Source: Patagioenas fasciata
Taxonomy: Eukaryota; Chordata; Aves; Columbiformes; Columbidae
Reading direction: 5' to 3'
Length of the DNA: 64,000 bases
NCBI RefSeq assembly: GCF_037038585.1
Contig: NC_092520.1
Span: 123,784,001-123,848,000 of the forward strand
The notes beneath the pieces are model-generated. The model ran no database searches. It was not told the origin of the DNA and saw nothing but the letters and a program-made list of their open reading frames with translations. Made by a program: the position numbers and the translations under genes. Positions 25,801 through 40,800 of this stretch are shown here, in pieces (within the stretch, counting starts at the first letter, position 1; each line of letters opens with the position of its first letter).

Positions 25801-28800
25801 AGTTATTAAATAGCTTTTCCTTCTTTTTTTTTTTTTTTTTAAATCCAGAGATGTACTCACATACCCATTGTGCTGGCAGTATGCCATCCTCATGAACAAG
25901 TTCAGCCCGTCCGCTGAACTGGAGAGTACCTTGCGTGAGAAGGGGTGTCATCCTGCCTTTCAGGGCCCGTTGCCCTACCTTCCAGCGTCACTGAAGTGTT
26001 ACATTAGAAGGACTCCTGGGAGATTTACCGCACAAAAACACCAGCCCGGTAAACTGAAAGAGTATTACCTGCTGAATGCTGCTTCACTGTTGCCAGTGCT
26101 GGCATTAGAAGTAAAAGATGGGGAAGATGTTTTGGATCTCTGTGCTGCACCAGGGGGTAAATCGGTGGCTCTGCTGCAGTGCGCCTATCCAGGTAATGTA
26201 TCAAGATGCGGGTAGAAGCTGATCCCTGGCTTTGTGCCTGGGTTGTTTCAGTTGTGCTTGTTTTCTGTACAAGATTTGGATTGGGGGCAACAATTCATAT
26301 TCCAAGTAGGTCCATGCTGTTTAGTAGGATTTTTATGAAGTCTCTTTACCTAAAAGAGGTTGCAAAATGCAGTAGTTATTTCAATACTGCAGACAGACAG
26401 ACGAAAGCAGAGTAGCAGTATGTTTTTCTTCCTCCACTGGTTCCCTTACAGTTACTTCTGAAGAAGTTACTTAGAATCATGGAGATTTGTTGGCACAGGG
26501 AGGTAAGTAATCTGCAATCTTAGAATACTTGCACTTTTTTTTTTTTTTTCCCCTCTGCTAACTCACTGGTCAGTGCTGTGCAGAGAATATAAGTGAGTTT
26601 ATGTGTACTGATGTAAAGCAGAGCATAACAAATTAAATGTGCAAGATCAAGGGAGAAAGTTTATGATGAGGAATTTGTCTATATAAGGGCTTAATAAGCT
26701 CTGTGTCTTAATCCACCCAGATATTGCAGAAGGGCACTAAGATAATCACAGTGTTTAGAAGGCAACAGCAAGTAGTAGCTCAGTTCTTCCAGGCCAGGAA
26801 GCAAGCTGTGATTGCTGTTTCCAAGTTTATATGTTAGTTTGGGTAATAATTGTCTCAGACTCTTCAAGCACCTTACCTTGTTACTGATGAGGCCATTGCT
26901 ATAATCACCTGCACCTGGTGATTACAGCTGGTTCTCCCTCCCTCTTGTAGAGGAATGAGGTGATGCCACTGAGCTAAATTAAATGTGGATTGCCCTTTCA
27001 AAAGGTTTGAAAAAAACCCCAACTTTTGTCACATGGCTGACTCTGAAGATACCAGATTGTTGCTGAGAACCTAAGATGTAAGATAGTTGATTCTTAATAT
27101 ATCTCAGCGGATGCTAAGATGTACCATATTGTGTGTGGCAAACAGGGTGTAGGACAACCTGTGAAGACATGAAAATAGTGATTTTATTAAATTAGAAAAC
27201 AGGACTAAGATGAAGAAAATATCATGCTGGTGTTTCTGGTCTGGGTTACAAGCAAGAATGATGTTTCTTCTGAAAGGATAACTATTCTGGCTACATTGTT
27301 AAAAATAAATGCAACCAAAAGGCTTTTCTGAAAACAATTCTGGCTCAAATTTCAAATAAATCATAGCATCATAAAATCATTTTGGTTGGAAGAGACCCTT
27401 AAGATCACCAAGTCCAAACATTAACCTGATGCTGCCAAGTCCACCACTAAACCATGTCCCTAAGTGCCTCATCTATATGTCTTTTAAACACTTCCAGGGA
27501 TGGTGATTCAACCACTTCCCTGGGCAGCCTGTTCCAATGCCTGACAACCCTTTCTTTGAGGAAATTTTTCATAATATCCATCTAAACCTCCCCTGGCACA
27601 ACTTGATGCCATTTCCTCTTGTCCTCTCACTTGTTACCTGGGAGAAGAGACCAACACCCTCCATGTTACAACCTCCTTTCAGGTAGTTGTAGAGAGTGAT
27701 AATGTCTCCCCTCAGCCTCCTTTTCTCCAGGCTAAACAGCCCCAGTTCCCTCAGCAGCTGCTCATCAGACTTGTACGCGAGGCCCCTCACCAGCTTTGTT
27801 GCCCTTCTCTGAACTCTGAAATAAGTGATTGGGCTGCTCAACTTATTTAAAAGGCAACTGATTAATTAACAACATTTATAGATTGTTCTGTAGGAGCATG
27901 TTGAAATTTACTCAGGTTTATAAAAATTCAGCAGTGTTTTATAAAATGTACAATAATACAAGTACATAAGATGTAAACTCTATGGCAGTCTTGACAAAGC
28001 AGTAGAACTTCTGCAATCAGTGTAAAACAACAAAATAGAAAAAGCATAAAGACTTAGAGTGTTTACTTCATTTTTTTAATTTTCTAAGGTCAGTTTCACT
28101 GTAATGAATATGATGAATTGAGGTCAAGATGGTTGAAACAGACAATAGAATCCTTCATCCCGGATCCTTTGGTAAATTTAATAAAAGTCTCTAAACTGGA
28201 TGGTAGACAGATTGGAGATCTTAAGTCTGAATCATACGACAAGGTAACATTTTTACTTATTAGCAAATGATATTTCTGCATTGTGCTTCTTCTGATGTTG
28301 CTGTCTTTAACTTTTTTTTTTTTTTTTCTGGCCCCCACCAAAATATCTGACCTATCAAGGGTTGTGTACAGGATTTGCAGAGCCTCAGGAATCTCTTTTT
28401 AAGCCTGTTGTGCATTTGTTCTTGTGTTAGTGAGAGCTGTTCAGGTAGAGGGTACTTTTGGAGCAGTAATTTCTTATCTTCTCTCTTCCCCTCAAAACTC
28501 CATAAAAACATGGAAAATAACAATTAGATCATTTCTGCCCCTAAAAGGGAAAATAGGAAGGGTGTTCTAAGTGTTTGCAGAAGTAAGTTGAGTAGATTTT
28601 TGGCATGCAGTGTTCAGAAAGTGAATATCTTTATTGTGAAGTTTGTTATTGTTTTTTATTTGTTATGTAGGTACTGGTTGATGCTCCTTGTTCAAATGAC
28701 AGAAGTTGGCTATTCTCTTCTGATATTCAACAAGCTACACTTAGACTAATACAAAGGAAAGAGTTATCTTGTCTACAGTTCCAGCTGCTAAGGTGAGAAG

Positions 28801-31800
28801 TGCAAAGCTATTAAAGAAGCTTTTCACAATTAAGACAAATTGCACAAGGGCAAGATTTTCCATGTTTAGTAACCAAAATCAGGTTTCACTGTGCAAAAAT
28901 GTGATGAATATGTTGTTGCAATTGCTGTTTAAAGAGTTAATCTAGATTAATGTGATTATGGAAATTTTTGTTGGGTAATCTAAGCAGTGAGGCCTGGGTC
29001 TTCTACTACTGTACTGCTGTACAGTCCTGTTAACTCACTTATTCATGTGTGTCCATTTTCAGATGACTCAGAACAGTCTGGTACCACATCAGAATATTTT
29101 CAGTGGACACAGCTAAAGTGGTTTCAGATATATTCTTCAGCTGAAGCAAAACCACACATATCATTTGTAGTAGGTTTTTGGGGTTTTTTTGGTTCTTTTT
29201 TTTTTGTTTGTTTGTTTAACTGTGAAAATGTTCTATAAACCTGCTAAGCTGGGCATTCTTTCCCAAACTCCTTTTGCTGCTGCTTTTGTCATTCTTTGAC
29301 AGAATTATCCCTTAAAGTTCTTTATTACAGTATTTTTGATAATTGAAGATGGATTACCAATCATCATTTAGGTTATTAGTTAATGCTGCTTCAGAGTTTG
29401 TTTTCTAGGCTGTTTATATGAAGAGATTGAGTCTACTATTGCACACTCCTACATGTTGCTTGAATTTAATACCCATTTGACTATTTGTAGCACAGAAAGA
29501 CTACTGATCATAATTGACAGGAGAAAAAAATTAAGAGTGTGCGGTTTGGTCGGGTAGTGAGAATGGTTTGTTTTTGAAGAATGTCCACCCAATATTCCAA
29601 ATCAAGGTTGGAATGTATTACACTTTTCAGTGATACCGGCCACAGGCCATCATTTGTGAAACATCTCAAACTCTACAAGTTTTTCACAAGGCGACAGCGG
29701 GGGAGTGACTTCCCAATAATACCTTCTAGACTTGAGTTTTTTTTGCAAAGTGACAGTTGTGCTTGAAGTCCATCTGTCAAAGCAAATTGAGGGAAAAAAT
29801 AACCTATTATAAAAAAAAAAAAAACAGAGGAAAGTTTTATGGCAAGCTCCCATTGCAACAGTTCAAGATATTTTTTGCCTGACTTCCAGTTGAAAAAGGC
29901 CCAGCAGAAGCCTGTGATTTATAACAGAAATATGAGTATCTTATTGCAGTAATGCATCATGTCACCCATTTCCTTTGAAGAAATCAATCACATTTAAAAT
30001 GCTGACCTGTTTCAGTTTTCCGTTTTCAATATTTGACATATAAAATCCAATTTGTGAACCTCTACCAAAAGAAAGTATATATCATGCGGAGAAATTTTGA
30101 GAATTCGCATAAATCACTCCAGATTGTAATCTTGAAGTGGAGAACTCATGACAACAGGAACCTTGTTGTTTGTTTTGTTTTGTTTTGTTTTTTTTTAAGA
30201 TGTTCCTGTCAGCCCAAATCAGATTTAATTGAATTATTCCTAAATCAAGAAGACAACATTGTTTCTGTCAGAAGTATTCTTTAGTATAGTAGCAGCAATA
30301 GGAATTAGATTTGTAACGACAAAATACTTTTGATACGTAAGTTGCAGTAAAAGGATGGTAATTTCAATTTCATTGCTCAACATAGGTCTGAGTAGTTCTG
30401 TAGATTAATCAATCTATTTTTATGTGCACTGTAAATTTTTTTTTTTGTCTTTTAAAAGATTTTGGAGCATATGAAATAAATGGTTAGGTTGCAAATTTAG
30501 AGATTACAAGCTTTATCAGGTTAAACATTTCACATATACTTAGTAGATTATATAGATGTCGACTGTATTTTTATTTTTCCTTTTATCTGATCACTTTAAA
30601 ATGAACTTCCAATACTAATGGCATCTCAGGTTGTGTGTGAAAGGGAAAAAGGAAAGGATAAACTGAGTCCAGGAAAGGGGAAATGATTCACACAAGTACA
30701 TTAGGATTTTGGTGAAACTGAAATTGTGGAATGTTACCCTATTCAAGCCTTCGTTTTATGGCTAGGGTGCATAATTATAAAGAAAAAACTGACCTGGAAT
30801 CCCATCTCTGATACTTCCAGTAGTATTCAGGGAGGCTGATCCTCCATTAATCCAGCTGTACTGCATTTTTTGTGATTCAGCTCATGCAAAGGTACCTTTG
30901 GCTTAGCTGTTCAGGTTACCTGATGCCTTGTGCTTGAGGGTGTTTCTCACCTCTGTTCCTGTATCTGTAAAACAAAAACAAGTATAAAGCTGTATCTGAG
31001 CAGTTTTGTTGAGAATAGTGTCTAAGTGGTGTAGCGACCTGCTGCACTATGTAAACACACACAAGCCTATGGGGCCAGACAGTATATGTCCAAGGATTCT
31101 GAGGGAGCTGGCAGAGGTGATCACCAAGCCACTTTCTGTCCTTTGTCATCAGGCCTGGCTAACCAGGGAGATCCCAGTTGACTGGAAGTCAGCAACTACG
31201 ACACTCATCTAGAAGAAGGGCTGGAAGGAGGATCCGGGGAAATTATGGGCCTGTCAGTCTGACCTCCATGCCAGGGAAGGTCATGGAGCAGATGATCTTG
31301 AGTAACATCACACAGCATGCAAAAGACAGTGGAGCAATCAGACCGAGTCAACATGGGTTTATGGAAGGCAGGTCCTGCTTGACCAACCTGATCTCCTTCT
31401 ATGACAAGGTGACCTGCTTAGTAGATGAGGGAAAGGCTGCAGATGTTGTGTACTTAGACTTCAGTAAAGCCTTTGACACAGTATTCCACAGCATTCTCCT
31501 GGAGAAGATGGTGGCTCATGGACTGGATGGGTGTACTCTATGATGGATAAAGAACTGGCTGGAAGGCTGAGCCCAGGCGGTGCTACAGACTTGGGGAAGA
31601 GTGGCTGGAAAGCTGCCTGGCAGAAAAGGATCTGGGGGTGTTGCTCAACAGTCAGTTGAACATGAGCCAGCAGTGTACCCAAGTGGCCAAAAAGGCCAAC
31701 AGCATCCTGGCTTGTATCAGGAATAGTGTGGCCAGCAGGACCAGGGAAGTGATTGTGCCACTGTACTCAGTGCTTGTGAGGCCCCACCTTGAATCCTGTG

Positions 31801-34800
31801 TTCAGTTTTGGGCCCCCTGCTACAAGAAAGACATTGAGGTGCTGGAGAGAGTTCAGAGAAGGGTGACAAGGTTGGTGAGGGACCTGGAACTCAAGTCTTA
31901 TGAGGAGCAGGTGAGGGAACTGGGGTTGCTCAGTCTAGAGTCACAGAGGCTGAGGGGAGACCTTATCGCTCTCTACAACTACCTGAAAGGAGGTTGTAGC
32001 ATGGAGGGGGTTGGTCTCTTCTCCCAAGTAGCAAGTGAGAGGACAAGAGGAAATGGCGTCAAGTTGTGCCAGGGGAGGTTTAGATGGATATTATGAAAAA
32101 TTTCCTCAAAGAAAGGGTTGTCAGGCATTGGAACAGGCTGCCCAGGGAAGTGGTTGAATCACCATCCCTGGAGGTGTTTAAAAGATGTGGCACTTAGGGA
32201 CATGGTTTAGTGGTGGACTTGGCAGAGTTAGGTTAATGTTTGGACTTGGTGATCTTAAGGGTCTTTTCCAACCCGAGCAATTCTAAGTATCATGTGATTT
32301 GAAGATGAAGCTTAAAGTATAAGGACCAAGCATTATTTCAGTTTAGGAGTAGTATTAAGTTTAAGGATAACACATAAATAAAAAGAATGAAATGCAAAGG
32401 AGAGATCAGTTTTCATTTCTATCAAGTGACACTCAGCCCAAAATTAGGGATTCCCTTTTCTTAATTAAGGAAACTTTAACCTTTTAACCTTGTAATCTGT
32501 TTTTCTGGGTTTGGTTACCTTGCACTTTGTTGTTGTTTGTTGGGGTTTTTTAGTGTTTTGGTGTTTGTTCTTGTTTTAGCAGATAACTTGGAGGGGAAGC
32601 TGGGAACATCAGAGAGGAAATGAAGGAAGTATTTTTTTGCAATACAGTGTAATTTAGAGGCTTCAGAGAATTAAGATGTGCAAGAAGTGTTGAAACTTGA
32701 TACAATGATCTTCCCACTACAGCCTGAATAGAATCTGAAATGTAAATAATGGCATAAATGCTGAACAGAAAATTTTATAAGCAGTGAGGGCACCACTGAT
32801 TTGAAGGAAATTGAGATTGTAATGATTGTTAATACCAAAACCAAAGCATCCCTGCTGAGTGCTATAATCCAAGAACACACTGCAAATCTTGTTATTATTT
32901 GGAGTGTTCATGCAGAAAACAAATTGCAGTGTAAGGAAAGAATGTTCATTTCCTGATACTGTATGCTAGTACAAAATGCGGTAGTTCCTGTAAGTGAATT
33001 TACCAGTGTTATCAGTTCTCAGATAGAAATTAAATTTTGGGTTAAGCCCGAGTACGTAAGAACTTAGTGGTGAAACACAGTTGTTGTAATTATTCCTACA
33101 CCAGTTACTGCAGCTGAAAGAAACCGTGTTAGGGTTCAGCTGGAAATAAATCCAACAGGATATGTTTAGAAAATGCAGCAAAGGCATTCAGACTACTGTA
33201 ACTCTTCTATACACAACCTCTCTCAGTAATTAAAAAACTCTTAATTGGTGTTTAATAGAGTTCTGGTTCATAGGAGCTCAGGCTGACTTTAAAAGATACA
33301 TATTGGCTGACTTTCCTTTATTACCTCTTTTTCTTCCTAGTAGTTAGCTACAAGGGAGATAATTTTGAATACCTAACACATGCACATGCAAATAGATTTG
33401 GGGGAGTTTGGGGTACGTGGGAAGTTTGAATTGTGCATTGGATTAGTAGTGGCAAAATAATCCATACAAAATGCTCATTTTCATAGTTGATCTCTTTCGA
33501 GTTGTATGTATTCTCATTTTTCAAAACTCAGGATGAAGCATTAAATTTGGAGGGAGAAATACAGGAAACTCTACTCTTCATAGTTAATGAAATATTTAAA
33601 TCCCTGTTTGCTTATAAATATAATGATTTTTAAGGAACTATGTCTGGTTCTGTGTAACATACGTATCTTCTCTTTCAAATGCTCTGCAAGTGGAGTGCAA
33701 TACTGAGAGAAAGGTAATGTTTACTTTGTATAAAGAGCATTTTTCCTTTGGATATCAATCATAACATGGTATTTGAAATTGTCAGTCTTTTTCAGTGGAA
33801 GGTTACCAAAAGTTTGGTTTGTTTTTTTTTTTCTTTCTCACTGAATAATTTGGGAGGTAGGAGAGCTCTGCACATGCTCTTACTTGGTAGGAGAAATAAA
33901 AAGCACTCAAATATTCTGAACTTATTTTTCTGAATTAAAGGGTACTTAAACCATTAGTTAATGTCATATGTAAGTAACCAGCTGTTGTGTAAGCGTCTTC
34001 ATAAAGCTTTTAATTGGTGTTTGTCTTGGTGCTTCAGTCCCAGGCTTCACTGGGGCAGAGACTGCTGATTGTGCAGCCACTTTGTGTGCTGGTTTACCAG
34101 GCTGCACATGTGGGAATTAAAATGGGATTGACATTTTCCCCTAAGTCATCAGATAGAATTGACAACTTAGGTCTCTAAAGGCTAATTTAGATGCCACAGG
34201 ACCAGCTTTATTTTCTCCAGTCCAGACCTTTGAAAATATATCTTAGAATAAATGATAAAACTTCTGGTGAAAATATAGGATACTAATATAACAAACCTTA
34301 AGTAATAATCAGCTCTGTTTTCTCTGGCATGTGAAAATAAGTGATGTGGTTCCATAGAATACATACAGTCTTAAATTTATTTATTGAAAAAATCTTTTTC
34401 ACATAGTGTGTATTAGATACTGTGATTTACTAGAAAAATCCTGGTATTCCTCCTACTGCATTCAGTGTCACCTCTGTGTTTTTACTGAAATGCACAGTTT
34501 TCTACATGTAGCTACAAGAGGAATTTTGTGCACTTAATTGTGGGGTTTTTTGTTGTTTTAAAGTCAAAGAATTTTTTTGTAAATACACTATAATATGTTT
34601 AGCATATGGGTACCATTGTACCATTTCTGCTTTGGTTAAGACAAAAGCCTTTATTGTGTCTAATGATGAAGTAAAAAAGAAGATACTCATAATTAGCTCT
34701 TTGTGTCCTACCCAGGCAAAGAGATTCAGTTTCGTTTGTGATTTGCTACTGGTGAAAAAAAATCTCAGCCTTTAGTGTTCATTGCAGAGACAGTGTCTTG

Positions 34801-37800
34801 AACCCTTAAAAAAATTACCATCATAAAAGTTGCTTGAGTTTTAGTGTTAGGCATTGAAGGGATGGCAAGGCTGAATGTCACGGGGCAAGGAGAAGCACGA
34901 GAGTGTCCCTCCAGAAATGTGGCAGCTGTCTTGTGCTACAGATTTCTGTTCCGGTGTGGGCTGGGTTCCTGTGTAGGAGCTCGCTGGGTGAAGTTTGGAG
35001 ATGTTCTGGAGTAACCTGAGGGAACTCTGAACCTTGGCACCAGAGGAGGAGGGGTGAGGTGAGGAAGGAAGTTAAGTAGATGCCATTTTCTGTGTAGAAG
35101 TGAAAGAAGGCACATAGGAAAGTGGAGAAAATCACACTAAGGATTGCTTCATCACATTGTTCTTCAGCTCTTACCCTGGAATTTTTCCCTTTGCTCATCT
35201 GTAGCAGACCATTTAATCCCCTCATTATCCATAACTGTCTAGTCAATTAGCTCCACTAGGAATTCTGTAGAATTGCAGCTGCTGGACCAACAAATCTTCT
35301 GTGGGTGACACCTTCTTTAACCACTTTGCATCTTGGAAAAACTGAATAGTTTATATAGACTGCTGACCCCAGGCTCCAAACTGGCCGTGCTGTTCAGGGT
35401 GTTTTACTGGGCAAACCAGGTTCCCTCTCTCTGCATCCTTTCCCCTCTGGATGAAAGTGGTTAGATACCTGCTGACTGAACAGATAGACCTTATTTTTTG
35501 TTCTAATTTTTTATGCTTAAATGTGGCATGTTTGTGCTGTGCCATTCCCTGAAACACTGTTGGTTATATTGCTTAAGGTATGAGTCGTTTTACTGAGTTT
35601 TTTAGACTCATGGTTGGTTTGGATTTCTTCACAAAGAGTGCTGTGGCCATCATTGTGACTCCATTTTGTCTTCCATCGGAGATGTTCAAATAAATAGTCT
35701 CTGATTTTAAGTACTGCCTAGTTGCTTAAGCCTTTGTCTGCACCCTGTGATCAACTTACAGATCAAGTCCTTCATGGTATGTTGCAAAACAAAGTTTATT
35801 GAATTAATAAATAAATGCACAAATAAACAAAGAAGCTATCCAGCAGCCAGGTAGCTGGTTTGGGATCACAGATTTAAATTCAGACTCAAATTTTTCTTTA
35901 ATTTCAACTTCAGTCCCTTCTGTGTATGTGTGTCCTTCATAAGCTGTAATGAAAAATGTTAACTCCAAAGCGATGTGACAGTCTGTCGCACAAAGGGCTT
36001 CAAAGGTCTTTTGTTCTCCCTTCCATAGCTGAGAAGGTTCTGCTTGGGCTATATATGTTTTTCTTCTTGTAAATAAGGAGTTTAAGTTGGGAAGAGTTGG
36101 ACCTCTGAGAGTGTGTAAGGCAAGAATGTAGTTCTGGGATGACTAGAATGACAGAAGGGTTGAAGGTTTGTCACAGCAGGAGAAGTGGGCTACCTCTGAC
36201 TCTTGGAGGCTGGCCAGCTAGAAACAGCCTTGCTGCTGATGGTACTGGGTGTGCTGAAACCTGGCAGATGAGTGTGCAAGGCAGCTGCAACTTTGAGAGG
36301 GGAAGAAAAATTCTTGAGCCTTCTGTTGACACTTGTGGCACTTAAGTCTGATAATGGGAAATAAACCAACCTGTTATCATCACAAGGGCACTGCAGTTCT
36401 GGTGTTGTGAAGAATATCACACAGCCGTGTGTTAACAGGACGAGTATTTCAGAAGTCACCATGCGTTCGACGAGAAAGCTCAGTAACGTTAAACTGAAGA
36501 TTAAGTCTTTGCTTTAGCATAATTTAGAATTGTTTGCTATAGAAATGCTATTTATCAGAATTTTGGGAAGAGATTGTGGCTACAGCAGTACAGGTTGGGG
36601 TTTTGGAGTTTATGGTGGTTTGCGGGTTTCTTGGTGGGGTTTGTTGTTATTTTTGTTGGTTGGTTGGTTTGTTTTTGTGGCTGTGTCTACATTAATTAAT
36701 ACTTCAGTTTAATGCTGAAAAAAAGCAGCTCACTTTATGTTTCTCCTTTTGCTACCATGATTATTCTGAACTGCAATGTCTCTCTAGTGTAGCAAAGCTT
36801 ACTCAGAGAAAAGCAGAAGCGGTACATGCCTGGGGTACAGAAAGGATACTTGAACCAGTGTCCCTGTCTCCTGTGCACCTCTGTCACAGCCCATCACAAA
36901 GTATTAAAAAAATTGATATTTTGGCGGAGGAGGAATTTCCTTATCATTTTGACTTGGTTTGGAGAAAAAAAACAGAACAAAACCCTTAACATGTAGGCCA
37001 TATTACCATAATATGTTTGGACTCTTGTAAGAGGAAGAAGAAAATGTGTGATATCTTTCATCAGTGAAAAGAATAAGATTGAGGATAAAAGCAAATGCAT
37101 CTTGAGATGCTTTGTTTCTTGAATAGTTTATAAAAGGGTTGGCAGTATTTATTCTGATCAGATATTATCTTGCATATTGAGCAGAAATACATCCCATTTG
37201 CCAAAAGATGGCACTATTGAAATGTTATATTATTTTAAAATGGCCCTAAAATATATGTAATCTTTTTACTTTAATACTGAAAATGGTTGAACGATTAATA
37301 TAATTAATACTGACCCTTCCGATGGCATGCAACATAAACCCAAGCAGACGAGGAGTAGGCTGGACATGCAGGTGCTAACTGTGCTATGAAATTATTGTCT
37401 ACCTGTTGTTAAAAGGATGTTTGAAACACTAAGACTTTTAGAATAAACAAAATGTCAGCGTATCGTGTTTAATTTTCTGTAAGTGTGAAAAATCCCCTTT
37501 TTGGGTTCTTGCTAACTATTTTGTAGTTGCATGTAAGGTTTTTTTTTTTTGGTTTGAGAGTTGTCATGTGGCTCTTGAGTGGTCTTTTTTTTCCCTGAGA
37601 TATTAAATATTAAAATATTAAATAATTATACTCCAGTGTATTGTTAGCATCTTCTCCATTGCAAGATTTAATGTAAATCTTGAGAAACAAACTCAATAAA
37701 ACTGTTTCAAAATCGTAGATTTCTTTTAAAAATCTTATGTACAGGTCTTGTGTAACCTTGTGTACAGGTCTTAGATGCTAAACAGGGCATGTCAATGGAT

Positions 37801-40800
37801 TGTAGTACATTTCACCAATTTTAGTAATTTCTGCTAGGCCTTGACTATCATGGCACTAAACGAATAACCTCACCCTTCTGCAGTGGTGTAGTATGATATC
37901 ATGCAACATAAAAGTTGAGTTAGACATGTCAGCTGCCAACAGTGGTGTTGCTTCTTTAGGGTCTTGATTGCAAGTACTAAGGGGTTGTCATGTTACTAAA
38001 ACAAGAACGGTTATAGGGAAACGTGAACAAGTCATGATGCTCCAGGATGTGCTTTTAACACGTATTCTTATGTTTCTCCGTATGGAGCTTGAAACTTTGC
38101 AGTATTAGTGCCTGTTGCATGTAAAATTAATTATGGTAAATGTATTTACATGAATTTAAAGTTATAGCCAGAACTATATTTAAACTGAAAATTTTATTTC
38201 TTTAATAAATATGAAGATCATCTGTACTACTAAGAGAAAAAAACCTGCAGATTGGTTACCTTGAAGTAATGTATTTTATTTTTAAACAATGTATTATAAT
38301 AAGAGGAAGGTGAAAAAATACTTTAGGGTCTTCTGCATTCTATGTATATATATATATTCTATAGCATTCTTTTTGTTCATTCTAGATTTGGAGCCCCTTT
38401 TTGCAAGTTACAAAGTACCTTATAACAGGCACCAAATTCCTTCAGCTAAGAGTTAACCTTTAAGTAAGGATTTGGGGGATAATCAACATACCTAATGTAA
38501 GAGGAATCTTACTTTCTTAGATGGTGGAGTCATAGTAGCAGTGGTGGGTTCTGCTAGATGTCTATCACTTATGCTCCAGCTCTGACCCATCCCTGGCATA
38601 AGCATGTTTCCCTGCAGTGATTGTAGAGGAAGACCAGTCTTAAATTTATTTGCACAAATTCTCTTATGGATGGATTCTTTGTTGTGCTGATGACGAGGGG
38701 ACCAGACTTCCTGAATCTGCTTAGCCCAGCACAGTATCACCCTGTGACTTTGAGCCCAGCACTTCTTCACTTTGAATTTTGCAGCTCAGTGCAAGTTCAT
38801 CAAAAGCCAGGCACGGCTTAATAAGGGGTATGGCTGTCGGTTGACTTTGAATACAGCCACTGAAACAACTGTTGCTGAACTTGACAAGATGGATAGATAC
38901 ATTGATTAACCTTGCGGTGGAAAGTAATCCTCCTCAGATATTTTAATTCATTACTTAGCTTCAGAATAAAGATAACTGCACTGAGCAGCCTAACCTTTCT
39001 GGGTCACGGGCCGGTGAAGATTCCCAGGCTAAGGAGGCTTAGAGTTAAGGGATTTTTGGTGTGAGATTTTTCAGGATTTTGTTCAGAAACCTGTGTTACT
39101 TTTTCATCTGATGAATCATTGTGTCAATGACTCAGTTGTAGGAGCAGGTGCCTTTGAAAGTGTTGACTTGAATAGTTGTTACTTTATATATGGTAAAAAA
39201 AGGACACTTAGCAAGTGTCCAGGCTTTTAACCATGTCAGCTGTAGCTATGTCTGTGTTTCTGGTATTTACCTTTTCCACTTTTACATGGTAAAAATATTT
39301 TCTCACTTGTTTAAATGTTCACATAGTACCCATCTTATAGATAGGAAAGCAGTTGCCGTTGGCAGCTTCTATGAGTAAAATCTTCAGCTGTGCTAAGAGT
39401 ACATCTTGATTGTCATGCAAAAAACACTTTCACATTTCCAAGACAACTAGCTTCCCTCTCATGGCTCAGCACTGCTGTATGCACAGAAAAGATGTAGCTG
39501 GAGAGAGAAATTCTATGAAAATTAGTAAAGTAGATGGTTTCTTATAGTACTTCTAAGACCAGCTCAACTTTGAGAGCCCATTTAGACTTCAGCCATGTTC
39601 TGAGTTCTAATGTGAAAGCTAGTAAGCAAGCAACTAATACACAGGGTAAAAAGTGTTTTTATGTTTTCCGGAGCTGGTAGGAGGCCAAGGAGACAGGATC
39701 AGTGTGCTGTTCTCTTGCTGGCTTGTTCATGAGAACAGAAGGTTGTACATTTTTGTTCTGCTTTATGATACTTACCTTCCATACATCTGGGTGCGCTGTT
39801 GTTGCTCAGACAGGCCAGAGGGCAGCAGCATAAGCCCTGGCCTTTCACAAGGACAGCTGCAGCCACAGCAGGATGACTGCAAGTGAGAAAGGTGGCTGGA
39901 GAGACAGTGGAGACAGCTTAGGGCCTCAGATCCAGAACTGGTGCCTCTGTAGCCTGCTGAGGAGTAGATGTGTCTTGGAATGCGGAGGGGAGGGAGGATG
40001 AATATCTGGAGCTGGGCAATTCAAACGCATGCTGGTAACTGCAGAATTTGAGAAAACAGGATTTGGAAGGGACGTGAGGATGGCACCTGCTCCTGTTTTA
40101 CTGTCTCAAGGTGGCATTGTAAGTGTCGTCCCATATCAACTTGTGCCTAAGATGTTCTTAAACGTTTTTACAGACTCTAAAAAGCTACTCAGGTCTGAGA
40201 TAAGCTTACAGTTTTGTGATAGCTTTAGCTAATTTTGGAAATATCCCCGAATGAACCCACTAGACCCAGTTAAACTGAAAGTATTCGGACAGTGTAAGTT
40301 CTCTAACATCCTTTTTACCAATAACAGGCTGACCTTGAACTGGTCACTAAATGTGCTAGCGATCTGCTTACTTTCTGTCTTTTTACTGAAGACTGATACA
40401 ACAAAGGTATTAAACACTGATTTTTTTTCTTTGAGCATCATCTGTTGACAGAGCTCCTTCTCTTATGATAACTAAAATTGGAGTAGTATAGACTCCAGTA
40501 AAATACATATTTGGCTTGCTGATTAATGTAACCAAGACTCATAGAAGAAATGAGCAAAATATTATATACATTCCCCAGAGAAAAAGACTGGGTATGATAC
40601 AAAGGAGTTTTCACCTGGGAAGGTGAACAGAGTTGTATCATCTCTATCTGAAACAGTCATTTGTCCTGGTGTTTCCTTATTATTTCAGACAGAACTTTCA
40701 GAGTAGCTTTGATCTGTGATCTGCTTTGATCCTGCTTGTGATGAGGCTTTTTTCTTCATTGATTTTTTTTTTTTTTTTCCTGAAAAGGCCCAATCCTGTT

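Noticed and set aside
36590-36690. G/T-rich stretch as a G-quadruplex
   Set aside because: G runs are mostly two to four bases and irregularly spaced by long T runs; resembles the other T/G low-complexity tracts.
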